From NCBI RefSeq assembly GCF_004359215.1, contig NC_090625.1:1392752-1432653 (forward strand): a DNA stretch of 39,902 nt, in the 5' to 3' direction. Positions 8,386 to 18,176 of the stretch are shown piece after piece (positions within the stretch are counted from its first letter, which is position 1; every line of letters starts with the position of its first letter). This stretch comes from Bremia lactucae. Its lineage: Eukaryota > Oomycota > Peronosporomycetes > Peronosporales > Peronosporaceae. Position numbers and translations under genes: made by a program. The notes under the pieces are model-generated. The model did no database searches, was not told the origin of the DNA, and was given only the letters and a program-made list of their open reading frames with translations.

Positions 8386-9110
8386 CATGTCTTCTGCCAA
8401 CGAGATGTCAAATAAGGTCTCCATTGAAGAATTTCAACGGCCACCTAGAGCCACTACATGCGTGGTGTGTTCCTGACCAAATCAATGTGGCATGTCATGA
8501 ATCGTTAGACGACGTCAAGCTTCACGGATGCGCCGGCCAGAATGACTACCTCCGGGCCAGCCGCCAGCAACGTTGCGTTTGGACTTATGCTGCTGCACAT
8601 GAACGCGGATTACCACCATGTGGTTAATGATTGCGGGGAAGCGTGGGTTGCGTGGGCGCGTCCTAAAGACGATGTACGTCGGATCGCAGAAATCTGAGCT
8701 GGATCTACCTTAAGAGGCAACTCTTCTGTATGGGATGGCGGAAGGCGACGACGTGTTGCATCATTGCAATGAAGTTCTTAATATCAGTGCCAAGCTCAGC
8801 AGCATCGGGGCTAAGATTGAGAACGAGTCCTAGCTATTTGTTTTGCTTCGCAGCCTGCATATGAGATGAGCAATGCCAAGATGCTGTAAGGTGCTTACAA
8901 ATGATCATATCAAAGCGCAGGGCGAGAAAGTGGTGGCGGTGAAGTCGGAGAATTCTGCAAAGGCTTTCAGCACCGACCGTGAATCTCGTCAGTGCACGTA
9001 CTGCGGAAAATTGGGGCACGTTATTGACAAGCTGAACCGAGCGATAATATCAGAATCGAGAGCCAAGAAGCGGCGGTAACGCCGAGGACGCGGGCCGATA
9101 ATATCCAGTG
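8386..9110 (+). pseudogene. Copia-B gag, heavily degraded
   Basis: Copia gag homologous to 13565-14300. Visible pieces are NFNG near the start, [12 protein letters not shown] (about 8585-8620), KVLTNDHIKAQGEK (about 8890-8930), AKAFSTDRESRQC and the zinc-knuckle start CTYCGKLGH (about 8997-9022). The last Cys of the knuckle is missing. Stops lie near 8470, 8690, 8770 and 8834, and there are several frameshifts. Its C-terminal part is tandemly duplicated (next entry). Confidence 0.75.
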
Positions 9111-9651
9111 GGGAAACTACGACGATGCCTACGACTACGATCGGGTGGTGTTTGCTGTTTCGCTGGAGTGTGAAATGGCGACGAGTAAAAACATGTCTGG
9201 GATAAGGGCTTGACAGCGGCGCGACGCACTACATATACAACAACAAGGCAAAATCCGCCAATATTGTTGAGCGCGTGCATATTAAACGGCAGGGTGAGAA
9301 AGTGGTGGCGTGAAGTCTGATAATTCTGCAAGGCTTTCAACACCGACCGTGGATCTCGTCAGTGCACGTACTGCAGAAATTGGGGCACGTTATTGACAAG
9401 TGCTATACCAAGCAGTAATATCAGAATCGAGAGCCAAGACGCAAGGGTCACGCCAAGGACGCGGGACCGATAATATCCAGTGGGGAAACTACGATGATGC
9501 CTACGACTACGATCGGGTGCGTTTACTGTTTCGCTGGAGTGTGGAATAGCGACGGGTAAGAACATGTCTGAAATGTGGGCGCTTGACAGCGGCGCAACGC
9601 ACCACATATACAACGCTAAGGCAAAATCCGCCAATATTATTGAGCGTGATG
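8905..9651 (+). repeat. 373-bp tandem duplication covering the gag zinc knuckle
   Basis: Copy 1 (about 8905-9278) and copy 2 (about 9279-9651) align with a constant shift of 373 bases. The aligned stretch runs from GGGCGAGAAAGTGG through the knuckle to CGCCAATATT. They differ at scattered single bases and by small indels, so the duplication is not brand new. Each copy holds one zinc-knuckle start and the beginning of protease. Confidence 0.85.
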
Positions 9652-9910
9652 AAGGGTGGCGTGTCAGTAGCCGACGGCATTATGGCGGTTATCAACGGTA
9701 CTGACACCGTCGTGGAACAAGTCATACTCCCGGATGGAAATATGAGCCATATTGAAATCAAGAACGCTTTGTGCGTACCAGACATGAGCAAAACATACAT
9801 TCGGCACCCCAAATCAACAAGCATGGCAAGTTTCAAGTCGTATTTGATGGCGCCGAAATGCGCGTTTCGTTGCCGATAAGCACAAGTGGCAAACTCAAGT
9901 AGCGTACAAC
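9556..9910 (+). pseudogene. Copia-B protease remnant
   Basis: WALDSGATHHIYN near 9575-9615 is the aspartic protease active site with the catalytic Asp kept (codon 9585-9587). It is followed in another frame by VADGIMAVINGTDTVVEQV and ALCVPDMSK, the flap and C-terminal half of a copia protease. It matches 14440-14700. The frame shifts near 9645, where the duplication ends, and again near 9800. Integrase does not follow: copia-A LTR sequence begins at about 9930. Confidence 0.8.
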
Positions 9911-9929
9911 AAGCCGACACAGGAGGGAC

Positions 9930-10130
9930 TTATGGATAATGGTCAACCGGTTAGTACTGGTAATAACCGGAATGACGTCATAGATATGACATCAGATGTT
10001 TTAAAGGATTTTAAGAGCAGAGGTTGGCTAAGAGTAATGGTTGGCTTAGAGATAGCAATAGGTTTGCGAGCTAAAGATCTTAAAAATTTACTTTGCATTT
10101 TACCCACTACAGCTCAAACGACCTTAAACA
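9930..10130 (+). repeat. Copia-A LTR (second copy, left end uncertain)
   Basis: The 3' half matches 4259-4353 (GGCTTAGAGATAGCAA..., TTTACTTTGCATTT) and ends near AAACA, just before a PBS-like GTTATGAGCCCAAG at 10136. The left end is placed where similarity to copia-B protease stops; terminal TG could not be fixed. Confidence 0.65.
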
Positions 10131-10135
10131 TCACG

Positions 10136-10149
10136 TTATGAGCCCAAGC
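10136..10149 (+). other. Copia-A primer-binding site, overlaps gag ATG
   Basis: GTTATGAGCCCAAG is complementary to the CAU anticodon arm of initiator tRNA-Met. The gag ATG is at 10138-10140 inside it. Confidence 0.65.
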
Positions 10150-10722
10150 CCTGCCAACTTTGCCTTCCCCCCAGACTTTGCATTCGCCACCATAGACGCC
10201 TCTACGCCAAGCCGGATCAAGAAATTCGATGGTATTTCTTTCTCACGTGGATAAACAAGATTCAGATGGTGCTGAAAGCAAGGGACTTGTGGGAAGTGGC
10301 AAGTGGGAAGATCAAGCTGGAGTATCTATACGAATGTGATGGACCAGGCGTACTTTTAAGAAGAGAGGCGCTGGCGATATTCTGTCTTGCGATGGAAGAC
10401 TCGCAGCTGTTGCTAGTCCGATCGTCAAGTGGTGCGCAAGATGCATGGTCACGAGTGGAAGGACACTTTGAGAAGAGGATCCTCGCGAACAAGCTCTCTC
10501 TTTGTCGACGGTTCTTGACAACTATGATGGAAGAAGCTGATGATGTCCTGGAGCCCATCAAAAAGATGAAGACGCTAGCGGAGCAGCTTAACGCAATGAA
10601 TTCCCCGGTGAGCGAGTACGACTGGTTTTACACGCTTCTTGAGAGTCTTAGTGACTCATTCTCCAGTTTTTTTATCACGGCAGTGGAGTCGCGTGCGGAC
10701 ACGTTACCTTGTCTGCTTTCCC
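10138..10722 (+). pseudogene. Copia-A gag (second copy)
   Basis: Starts at the PBS ATG (MSPSPANFAF), with a shift near 10240 before the long frame 10266-10763. Motifs are KARDLWEVASGKIKLE, ALAIFCLAMEDSQLLLVRSSSGA, HFEKRILANKL and LEPIKKMKTLAEQLNAM, then DWFYTLLESLSDSF and ITAVESRADTLP. It is the best preserved copia-A gag in the window. Its homology ends at about 10722 (CGCGAAC); the residues after that in the open frame come from integrase read backwards. The zinc knuckle is therefore absent. Confidence 0.85.
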
Positions 10723-11555
10723 GCGAACCCAATAAAATTAGCGAACTTGTCGATAACTTATGACTTGCTTTCGATCAAGTAAACGACACAGTATCGGGAC
10801 TTGTCAACAATTAAAGTGACGAAATAACGCTAAAAGTAGGGGTCTGCATGGGGCCACATACATCGCCGTGTATGACCTCTTATAGCTCACTTGCCCGATC
10901 TGTCGATTCGACTGGCAGCGTACGCGAATTTTTTACCAAGCGCGCATCCATCACACATGTCATACTTGCTCACAAAACCCGCAATGTCGATTCTAATAGC
11001 AAGATTCTTCTTAACGATGGCACTTAGTCCGTCATGACCGATATGTCCAAGTCGTAGGTGCCACAGGTACGAAAATGTCCCTTTTTCGGGCCAAAGACTT
11101 GACTGCATTTGCTTCCTCTTGAAAATTGGAGTCATGTGCAGCCTGAAAAGTCCTTTTCCAAACGCCTTTTGTCTTAGCGAAGAAACCTTCCTTGTTGAAT
11201 ACAACAGGCCCAACATCCTTGGTAAAGCAACCGACAGAAAACAGATTGCGCGATAACTTCGGAATGTGCCAGTATTCGTAAGCACACCCTTCTTCACCCC
11301 GTGCGAAGTTTATATTGACATGACGATGGTACCGTTGCCAATCGCTTGATCACCGTCGTCCGCAAGATGACCTTTGATAGGGGAGAAGACCTTGTAGTTT
11401 CTCATGAACTCCTAGCTTGTCATATGCTGCGTCGTCATCGAGTCGACCAACCATAAATCATTTGTCTTAACAAAGCCACTGCTAAGCCGACAGCCGCGTA
11501 TAATATCGTCGTTGCGATAACAGTGGCGAAGAATATAGCAATGTTCTGTTCGGAC
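10723..11555 (-). pseudogene. Inverted protease-integrase block of the copia-A chimera
   Basis: On the minus strand, reading from 11555 down: a protease active-site region at about 11420-11460 (LVDSMTTQHMTS, in which the GAT is lost), HLADDGDQAIGNG, then gag-pre-integrase LWHLRLGHIGHDGLSAIVKKN with CDGCALGKK at about 10930-11080, then the integrase start with DVCGPMQTPTFS up to 10735. The flanking gag and integrase C-half are on the plus strand. The block thus reads as an inversion of about 830 bp inside one element. Homologue: 3190-4010. Confidence 0.85.
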
Positions 11556-12109
11556 CAAAAGTATTTGTTTCGAGCATATGCCGCCTAACTCACCACAATT
11601 AAACGGAATTGCCGAGCGTATGAATCGGACGCTTGTGATATGTGCTAGGTGCGTGCTGGAACACGCCGGCCTTGCCAAGCACTATTGGAATAAAAGCCAT
11701 GTTTCTACATAATCGGTGTTCATGGCGTGCTATCGACCATGGAAGTCGCCATTCGAGATTTGGACGACGAAGAAACCGCTGTGGCAAACCTCAAGGGTTT
11801 TGGCTGTCACGCGTACGTCCATATTCCAAGAGAAAAGCGATCCAAGCAGGACGCAAAAGCCGTATTGTGCCGATTATTGGGCTATTGGGAGCACGACAAG
11901 ATGTATCGATTTGAAGACCTGTCGACTGGTTGATTTCTGATGATTCGTGATGCACAGCTCAAGGAAGATACTTTCGACGATGAAGGCATCTTAACGGACA
12001 TTGACATGGAACCTGAAGTGGAGCCGAATAAAGCTCCGGATGCCGACCTGACAATTGACCTGAGTAGCAAGCAGCACACTCGTACTGACTTCCCGAAAAA
12101 TATTGAAAA
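11556..12109 (+). pseudogene. Copia-A integrase, C-terminal half
   Basis: Plus strand, three alternating frames: LNGIAERMNRT-type block at 11600-11632 with the catalytic Glu kept, then HYWNK, LKGFGCHAYVHIPREKRSK (about 11790-11845), AVLCRLLGYWEHDKMYRFEDLSTG, then an acidic linker with DMEPEVEPNKAPDAD. It matches 2470-3060 on the minus strand. Frameshifts fall near 11590, 11700 and 11930. Copia-B LTR sequence interrupts it at about 12110. Confidence 0.83.
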
Positions 12110-12369
12110 TGCGTTTCAGGTAAGGCTCACAACCCAAACCGGTTCAATCCGAACCGCCGGTAATATTTACGACGACATTCTTATAAAGGCGGTCTTTCTT
12201 GAAGGTCCTAGAGCAATAGGCTATAGGTAGCACATGTGAACTAAGGACCTAAATATATTCACTTTGAATTTAACTCCTTCCCTACAAGTCATCGCTTCGG
12301 TTTGTCCTCTGCCAAGACCCTTCGCTTCAACTTGCTCCGCTTTCCTTCGTTCCGCTTCAAATCTTAACA
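12110..12369 (+). repeat. Solo copia-B LTR inside copia-A pol
   Basis: About 260 bp from TGCGTTTCAGGTAAGG to ATCTTAACA, homologous to 13311-13560. The coding sequence of copia-A pol resumes behind it with PRPKRHVAEYRR, as in the copy at 2425-2460. I could not find a convincing target-site duplication. Confidence 0.7.
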
Positions 12370-12786
12370 GTACAGGTAACCGAAACTCCGCGTCCCAAGC
12401 GACATGTGGCTGAATATCGACGGTTGACACTCGAAGAAATGTCAGCTTCTGCTATAGTCATGGGCGATTAAAATAGGTTTGAAGCTTACGTCGTGTATAC
12501 AGTGGAAATATGCCAACAACGTTCAAGTCGGCGATGGAATCTAGCGACGCGGAAGAGTGGAAAGCTGCGTGCTACTCCGAATTTGAGTCGCCTCACAAGA
12601 ACAAGACATAGGAAGATATGCCCTTGCGTATGGGACGCAAAGCAATCGATTGCATATGGGTGTCACAAAAAAAGGAAAATTTAGATGGAATTATCGAGAG
12701 TTTCAAAGCGCGGCTTGTGGCCAAGGGATTTTCGCAGAAGTATTGAGTCGACTAGGAGACATTTGCAAGTAACAAAGTTTACTTCG
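12370..12786 (+). pseudogene. Copia-A pol linker and start of reverse transcriptase
   Basis: After the LTR the frame reads PRPKRHVAEYRR and LEEMSASAIVM. FKSAMESSDAEEWKAACYSEF (about 12515-12580) and [14 protein letters not shown] (about 12705-12745) follow, the first block of copia RT (RVT_2). Stops interrupt it near 12470, 12610 and 12745. The rest of RT, including the YVDD box, is missing: at about 12787 the sequence jumps into RNase H of copia-B type. Confidence 0.8.
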
Positions 12787-13295
12787 ATTCGTACAGCCTG
12801 GCAATAAAGTCGACTTTTGCGGCTATTCCGATGCAGACTGGGCGGTTACCATTTTGATCGCAAGTCAACTTCTGGATATGCTTTCATCCTGACGGGTGCT
12901 CCCATAAGTTGGGAAAGCAAGAAACAGTCAAGCGTATTACTCTCGACCAGTGAGGCAGAATACATTGCCTTAGGCTTAGCGGTCCAAGAAGGCACGTGGA
13001 CTCATCGCTTACTTTGTGAAATTCTGGATGCGGCAAGCGAACGAGGGGACCGGAGCTCAAGATTTTTGATGAAAATCAATCGTGCATCAAGATGGCTAAG
13101 AATCCTGTCAACCATGGCCGTGCAAAGCACATCGACATCAAGAAACACCACATCCGTGACGAAGTCAAGCGTGGCGAAGCGTACCTTGAGTACTGTGAGA
13201 CGTCGAACATGTTGGCAGGCACAATGACGAAGAGATTGCCCGGACCGTGCCACAAGGACATGACTGCGGCGCTCAGTCTTCGTGCGACTTCGCAT
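12787..13295 (+). pseudogene. Copia-B-type RNase H fused to copia-A
   Basis: RNase H of a Ty1/copia element: QPGNKVDFCGYSDADW start, then RKSTSGYAFILTGAPISWESKKQS and LLSTSEAEYIALGLAVQEG, then in another frame KNPVNHGRAKHIDIKKHHIRDEV. This is nearly the same sequence as 17087-17584, which belongs to copia-B. The join to copia-A RT at about 12787 removes most of RT. Frameshifts near 12840 and 13075. Confidence 0.83.
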
Positions 13296-13310
13296 GCGTA
13301 TTGAGGGTTA

Positions 13311-13560
13311 TAGGTTTCAGGTAATGTACACAACCCAAACTGATCTAATTTGAACCGCGTTTAGCGTAGTATTACTTTTACTATAGTCTTGAATATTAGA
13401 CAATGTAGAAATAAGTTGTTACGGAAGTACAAGTGTAAGTCCCAATAATTCAATCGCTTCCAAAATGACTTTCTCTACCCTCCGCCTCCTCGCACAGACT
13501 CTTTGCTTCAGTTCTTCGACTCCTTTCGCCCTCGCTACATCTCAACTTCAGACTTCAACA
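13311..13560 (+). repeat. Copia-B LTR shared by two elements
   Basis: About 250 bp, ending CTTCAACA directly before the PBS. The left end is placed at the block T-x-GGTTTCAGG that follows the GAGGGTTA polypurine stretch in both this copy and 17604. RNase H of one element ends on its left; gag of another starts on its right. Confidence 0.72.
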
Positions 13561-13570
13561 GGTTATGAGC
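13561..13570 (+). other. Copia-B primer-binding site, overlaps gag ATG
   Basis: GGTTATGAGC directly follows the LTR. It is a perfect complement to GCTCATAACC of the initiator tRNA-Met anticodon arm. The gag ATG occupies 13565-13567. Confidence 0.72.
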
Positions 13571-14430
13571 TTAACGACCATGTTTTCTGTGCAAGATTTT
13601 ATGACGATGGTATACGTCGACAAGTTCAACGGTGACAACTACGCCACGTGGAACCGCTAAATGTGTGGCGTGTTCCTTACCAAGTCGGTGTGGCACGTGG
13701 TCAACCGTGAGGTAACCCAAACGTTCGCGGATAATCGTACCAGGGGCGAATACGTCAAGGCCAGCAATATTGCGTTTGTCGTAATGCTGCTCCATATGGA
13801 CGCAGACTATCATCACGTTGTTGACGACTGTGAAGAAGCCTGGGATGTCTGGACACGCATCAAGACATTGTACAGCAGATCGCAGAGGGCTGGACGCATC
13901 TATTTGAAGCGTCAGCTGTTAAGCATGGAGATGGCGGAAGGCGACAAGTGTTGGATCACTGCAACGAGGTCCTCAACACCAGCGCTAAGCTTAGCAGTAT
14001 TGGCGCCAAGATGGAGTATGAGGACGTTGCGATCTGTCTGCTTCGCAGTCTCCCTCAAAACTACGAGAATGGCGTGCTTAACTTAAAGATGAGCAGTGCA
14101 GAGTTGCGGAGGCAAGATGTTGTAAAGGTTCTGACAAACGAGCACATCAAGCGACTAGGTGAAAGGACTGCGACGGTGAATATTGAAGACGCAGCTAAAG
14201 CGTTCAGTGCCGAGCGAGAATTTCGCCAGTGCACATATTGCGGCAAGTTGGGGCACACCCGATGGAACGCTGCTGGACCAAGCAAAAGGATGACAATCGA
14301 GGAGCTCGACGCGGCGGACAAAATCGCGGATGCGGAGCAAGCAATGTGCAATATCGGTACGACGACGACTACGTACAAGATCGGGCCGCATTTGCGGTTT
14401 CGCTGGAATGCGAATTATCAACAGGCAAAT
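13565..14430 (+). pseudogene. Copia-B gag
   Basis: Copia gag starting at the PBS ATG: MSLTTMFSVQDF, then YVDKFNGDNYATWNR and a TAA at 13658-13660. The frame goes on with [33 protein letters not shown], then shifts near 13945 to [22 protein letters not shown] and [13 protein letters not shown]. The zinc knuckle CTYCGKLGH is at 14229-14255; the last Cys is only reached in the neighbouring frame, so a further one-base shift lies in the knuckle. UBN2-type domain about residues 15-150, knuckle about residue 225. Confidence 0.87.
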
Positions 14431-14800
14431 ATATGCCACGAATGTGGGCCATTGAAAGCGGCGCCACCCATCATATTTGTAACGACAAGTCGCGAGCAAG
14501 ACAAGGCAGGCGAGCTTTGTAGCTGACGGCAACAAGACAGCCATTATGGGCGTGGGGACAATTCTTGAGCAAGTAGTTCTACCCAATGATGACGTGCGCG
14601 AAATCGAGATTAATGATGCGCTATACGTGCCGAAGAGGAGCAAAAATCTACTTTGTGTCCCGCAGATAAATAAAAGTGGACGTTTTAGGGTGATGTTCGA
14701 CGGAGCTCAAATGAATATTGCAAGAATGGCTCCAAGCAAGTGGTGGCGACGGCTGATCTCGTCGACGGTCTTTACTGGCTTCGGACGCCATAGCGATTAG
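14430..14800 (+). pseudogene. Copia-B protease with Asp to Glu at the active site
   Basis: [14 protein letters not shown] at about 14445-14487: the catalytic Asp of DSGAT is Glu (GAA at 14454-14456). Copies at 9585 and 5530 keep Asp. After a frameshift, [13 protein letters not shown] and [24 protein letters not shown] follow up to 14660, then [16 protein letters not shown]. This is the usual length of a copia protease. The substitution should abolish or strongly reduce activity. Confidence 0.83.
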
Positions 14801-14814
14801 CAAATTTAGCGACT

Positions 14815-16080
14815 TCGAATAGTAAGGTCGACCTGCATGCGCGAATGGGCCACGCTCCAAATGACGTGCTGCGAAAAATGGTTGCGAATGGGATGATTAA
14901 GGACGCCTCTATAACATCAACGTCAAGTTTATCAAGCATGTGTCGTGGATGTCAAGAAGGCAAAATGGTCCAAAAACCATTTTAAAGCAACCATTATAAG
15001 CGCCGATACGCCTCATTTGGGCTGTTTCACTTTGATATCTGCGGCTCGATGGAGCAAGAATCGTTTGGTGGCAACAAGTACTTGCTACTTATTGTGGATG
15101 AGGCCAGCGAATGTATGACAGGATTCTATTTGCGTGTCAAGTCGGATAGCGAGGCCTTCATCAAGACTTCCATTCTAAAGGTCCAAACGCAATTCGGAAA
15201 GAAGGTCAAGCGGGGCTCGCGAGTTTGCAACTAATTCGCTCAAGTTCTTTTACGAAGACGAGGGTATCGAGCAGCAGGTCACGGTCTCCTACGCTCATCA
15301 AACCAATGAGACAGCTGAGCGCGCTATACGGACGATTGTTACGACTGGACGCAGCATGCTTCACCATGGAAAACTGGACAAGCGTTTCTGTGGTGAAGCT
15401 GCCATAACTCCGATATTCGTCAAGAATCGCCTTTCTCGCCAAACCTCGAGAACAAAACTCCGTTTGAGATCGTGCACAAGTCCAAGCCAAGCGTCAAGCA
15501 TATGCGTAATTTTGGCTGTCGGGCTTATGTCTTGACTCCGAAGGAAAAGAGGCTTAAGTGGGATGTCAAGTCTCGAGTGGGTGCGTTTGTAGGCTACGAA
15601 GAAGTTTCTAGGCATATCGAGTCTCGACGCTCAGCGAGTGGTGATCTATCGAGATGTCACGTTTGACGAGTCAAGTCTAGGCGATCTATCGGTCAACATT
15701 TTTGACGACCTTGAAGAAGCAAACCTCGACTTTGACGCGCTCGATAGTAGCGATTACGACTCGACTACACAACGAATTTTAAGCAGACTAGAACGCGCAA
15801 GGATCGTTCAACTGATTCAAATCGCTCATTCAAAGTTTCAAGTCCTGATTATCGTGAAGCTGTATTAGAAGAAGGAAGTGCTCCCAAAGATTTGGACTCA
15901 CATCGACCCAAGCGGCGATCAAATGCGCGCAAGGGACCTACTCTGACTCAAGAGATGAATGCTTCCGAGGATGATGACAGCGATCAACACCATCCGCGTT
16001 CTGGCGTGCAAGTGCAAATGCGGTCGCAGCCAAAGCCTTATCTGAGCCGACCACATTTCAAGATGCCATAAGCGGATCGG
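14815..16080 (+). pseudogene. Copia-B integrase and C-terminal linker
   Basis: Gag-pre-integrase: LHARMGHAPNDVLRKM (about 14832-14880) with CRGCQEGKM (about 14940-14966). Core: FHFDICGSME (first Asp, about 15025), YLLLIVDEASE, FGKKVK, then in another frame GAREFATNSLKFFYEDEGIEQ, and HQTNETAERAIR (catalytic Glu, about 15300-15335). The Asp that normally precedes GAREF cannot be found in any frame. C-terminal part: MRNFGCRAYVLTPKEKRLKW (about 15500-15560) and YRDVTFDESSL (about 15645), then an acidic linker. Frameshifts near 14980, 15215, 15400, 15600 and 15800. Confidence 0.83.
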
Positions 16081-16084
16081 ATCA

Positions 16085-16850
16085 GCTACATTGGCGCAAG
16101 GCAGTACGTGCTGTTTGGATTCCATGCAGCTTCGTGGAGTGTTTCGAGCTGCAAAGTTACCATCAGAACAACAAGCTATTGGAATCAAGTGGGTTTTCAA
16201 GATCAAGCGCAAAGCTGATGGCTTTCATCGAAAAGTACAAGGCTCGTCTCGTCGCAAAAGGTCTCAAGCAAAAGTGTGGAATCGACTACACGGAGACATT
16301 TTCGCCTGTGGTCAAGTATATGTGACGTTTCGCATGGTGATCGCTTGACCAAGTACTTTGGGTGGCGTCTTGATCAGTTGGATGTGGAGACAACTTTTCT
16401 TAATGGAGTCATGAAGTAAGTTTTGTACTGTGTTTCACCAGAAGGAGTTGAGCTCGACAAGGACTTTGATTGTCTTGAGCTGGTCAAGGCGATTTATGGC
16501 TTGAAACAAGCTTCGCGTGTATGGAACAAGACTTTTGACAAATTCATATGCTCGATTGGTTTCCAAGTTTCGGCTTTCGACTTATGCCTTTACATCAAGA
16601 TTATTGAAGGGCAGTGCATTCTATTGCTGGTATACGTCGATGATTTTTAGTCACTGGAAGCTCGACGGATCTAATAGCGCGCACGAAGACCGACTTAATA
16701 GGACGCTTTGAGATGACCGACAGTGGCAAGTGTGCATCCTGTTGGGCATCGAGCTTGTGGACAATGATGATGGCATCGTGACAATGTGTCAACGGCGATA
16801 CGTCGACGACATTCTCAAGCGCTTCGACATGGATGGTTGCAAGGCAGTGA
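16085..16850 (+). pseudogene. Copia-B reverse transcriptase
   Basis: RVT_2-type reverse transcriptase. Blocks in order: [26 protein letters not shown] (about 16235-16315), LDQLDVETTFLNGVM, then KAIYGLKQASRVWNKTFDKF (about 16480-16545), and the catalytic box LLVYVDDF at about 16626-16649. A TAG falls right behind the box because of a one-base shift. Another stop follows VMK near 16418. The Asp pair of YVDD and the first catalytic Asp (LDVETTF) are kept. Confidence 0.87.
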
Positions 16851-17584
16851 TAAGTCTAACGGATATAAGCTCAAGACTATTGCCAAGCGATACCCCGACT
16901 AAAGTAAATGCACCATTTCGTGAGGCGGTAGGGGCGCTGATGCACATAATGACTGCAACTCGGCCGGACATTGCACTTGGTGTTGGATATGTGTCAAGGT
17001 TCATTGAAATCCGCGAGTCGAGTACTGGGCCGCAGTCAAGTGCATACTACGATACCTGCAAGAGACAAGACTCGTCATATTCGTTTTCAGCCTGGCAATG
17101 AAGTCGACTTTTGCGGCTATTCCGATGCAGACTGGGCGGTTACCATTTTGATCGCAAGTCAACTTCTGGGTATGCTTTCATCCTGATGGGTGCTCCCATA
17201 AGTTGGGAAAGCAAAAAAAACATTCAAGCGCATTACTGTCGACCAGCGAGGCAGAATACATTGCGTTAGACTTAGCGATCCAAGAAGGCAAGTGGACTTA
17301 TCGCTTACTTTGTGAAATTCTGGATGCGGCAAGCGAACCAGGGAACCGGAGCTCAAGATCTTGGAAAACAATCAATCATGACTAAGAATCCTGTCAACCA
17401 CGGCCGTGCAAAGCACTTCGACATCAAGTACCATCGCATCCGTGACGAAGTCAAGCGTGGCGAAGCGCACCTTGAGTCCTGTGAGACGTCGAACATGTTG
17501 GCAGACACAATGACGAAGGGATTGCCTGGACCGTGCTACAAGGACATGACTGCGGCGCGCGGTCTTCGTGCGACTTCGCATTGA
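16851..17584 (+). pseudogene. Copia-B RT thumb and RNase H
   Basis: After RT the frame carries AVGALMHIMTATRPDIALGVGYVSRF (about 16925-17000). RNase H follows: FCGYSDADW (about 17110-17135), KSTSGYAFILMGAPISWESK (about 17157-17215), LLSTSEAEYIALDLAIQEGKWTYRLL and KNPVNHGRAKHFDIKYHRIRDEVKRGEAHL to 17584. At least three frameshifts (17100, 17140, 17370). The RNase H third is nearly identical to 12787-13295. Two short direct copies of the C-terminal codons (TGCGTATTGAGGG) lie at its end. Confidence 0.85.
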
Positions 17585-17603
17585 GGGTGCGTATTGAGGG
17601 TTA

Positions 17604-17684
17604 TGGGTTTCAGGTAATGTACACAACTTAAACCGGTCCAACCCGAACCGCGTTAAGCAAATTATTACTTTTACTATATAGTAT
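17604..17684 (+). repeat. Truncated 3' LTR of copia-B
   Basis: TGGGTTTCAGGTAATGTACA starts just behind GAGGGTTA, and similarity to 13311-13390 is lost at about 17684, where gypsy-D pol sequence begins. Confidence 0.72.
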
Positions 17685-18176
17685 GCGTACGCATCCTACG
17701 TTTTTATGTTGGGCGTCTCCGCCCGTGCCATCGGTACGAGGCTTTTTCCGAGCCAAAGACTTATGGTCTCAGAACAGAGTCTTATTCTCATGAACCAGAC
17801 GATCAACTCTTTCTTCCAAGGAAGAGATCTTCTGACGAGCTCTCAACAGCTCGTTTTGAAAGGACTGATGTGTCTTTTCGTTCGCCAGTTGATCAGTCGC
17901 AACCTGCGCACAATTTCTCAATGTTGATTCGGGTTCGTCAATCGAAGCGAACCCGATTTCCCTCCCTCCAGATCCATTGACGGATTCGAGTGGTGAGAAG
18001 CTTTTTTTTGTCAAAAGCTCATCTAACCACCGTGATCTAGAGGGGGTTCAAATGAGTTATCTCGTTTGCTGGCGAGGGTTCTCACCCTCGATGATAGTTG
18101 CGAACATCGTTCCCAACTGATGTTGGACGTTGCGGGTCTCGTTCTGCAGTACGACGAGACCCATCCTGCTCGATAG
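17685..18176 (+). pseudogene. Gypsy-D integrase tail and chromodomain
   Basis: HPTF followed by the LRPYH-equivalent (17693-17735) corresponds to the end of the integrase C-terminal module in gypsy-C (31085-31125 minus). At 18050-18176 the plus strand encodes YLVCWRGFSPS and, one frame on, EHRSQLMLDVAGLVLQYDETHPAR and a stop. That is a chromodomain-like module matching gypsy-C 30468-30680. Chromodomains at this place mark chromovirus-type gypsy elements and are known to steer integration. One frameshift splits the module. Confidence 0.75.

Larger units (their letters stand above)
13311..17684 (+). mobile_element. Copia-B retrotransposon, nearly complete
   Basis: Order LTR, PBS, gag, protease, integrase, RT, RNase H, LTR start is that of Ty1/copia. 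The 3' LTR is cut off after about 80 bp by gypsy-D sequence. The 5' LTR also serves as the 3' LTR of the chimeric element to its left. At least eight stops or frameshifts are visible, so it is not autonomous, but all domains can be read. Confidence 0.87.

Noticed and set aside
8905..9651. CRISPR-like array
   Set aside because: Two diverged 373-bp copies of coding sequence without spacers; a simple tandem duplication in a eukaryotic transposon.
12117..12379. CAGGTAA on both sides of the solo LTR as target duplication
   Set aside because: The left copy belongs to the LTR itself, because 13315 and 17610 have the same bases inside their LTRs.
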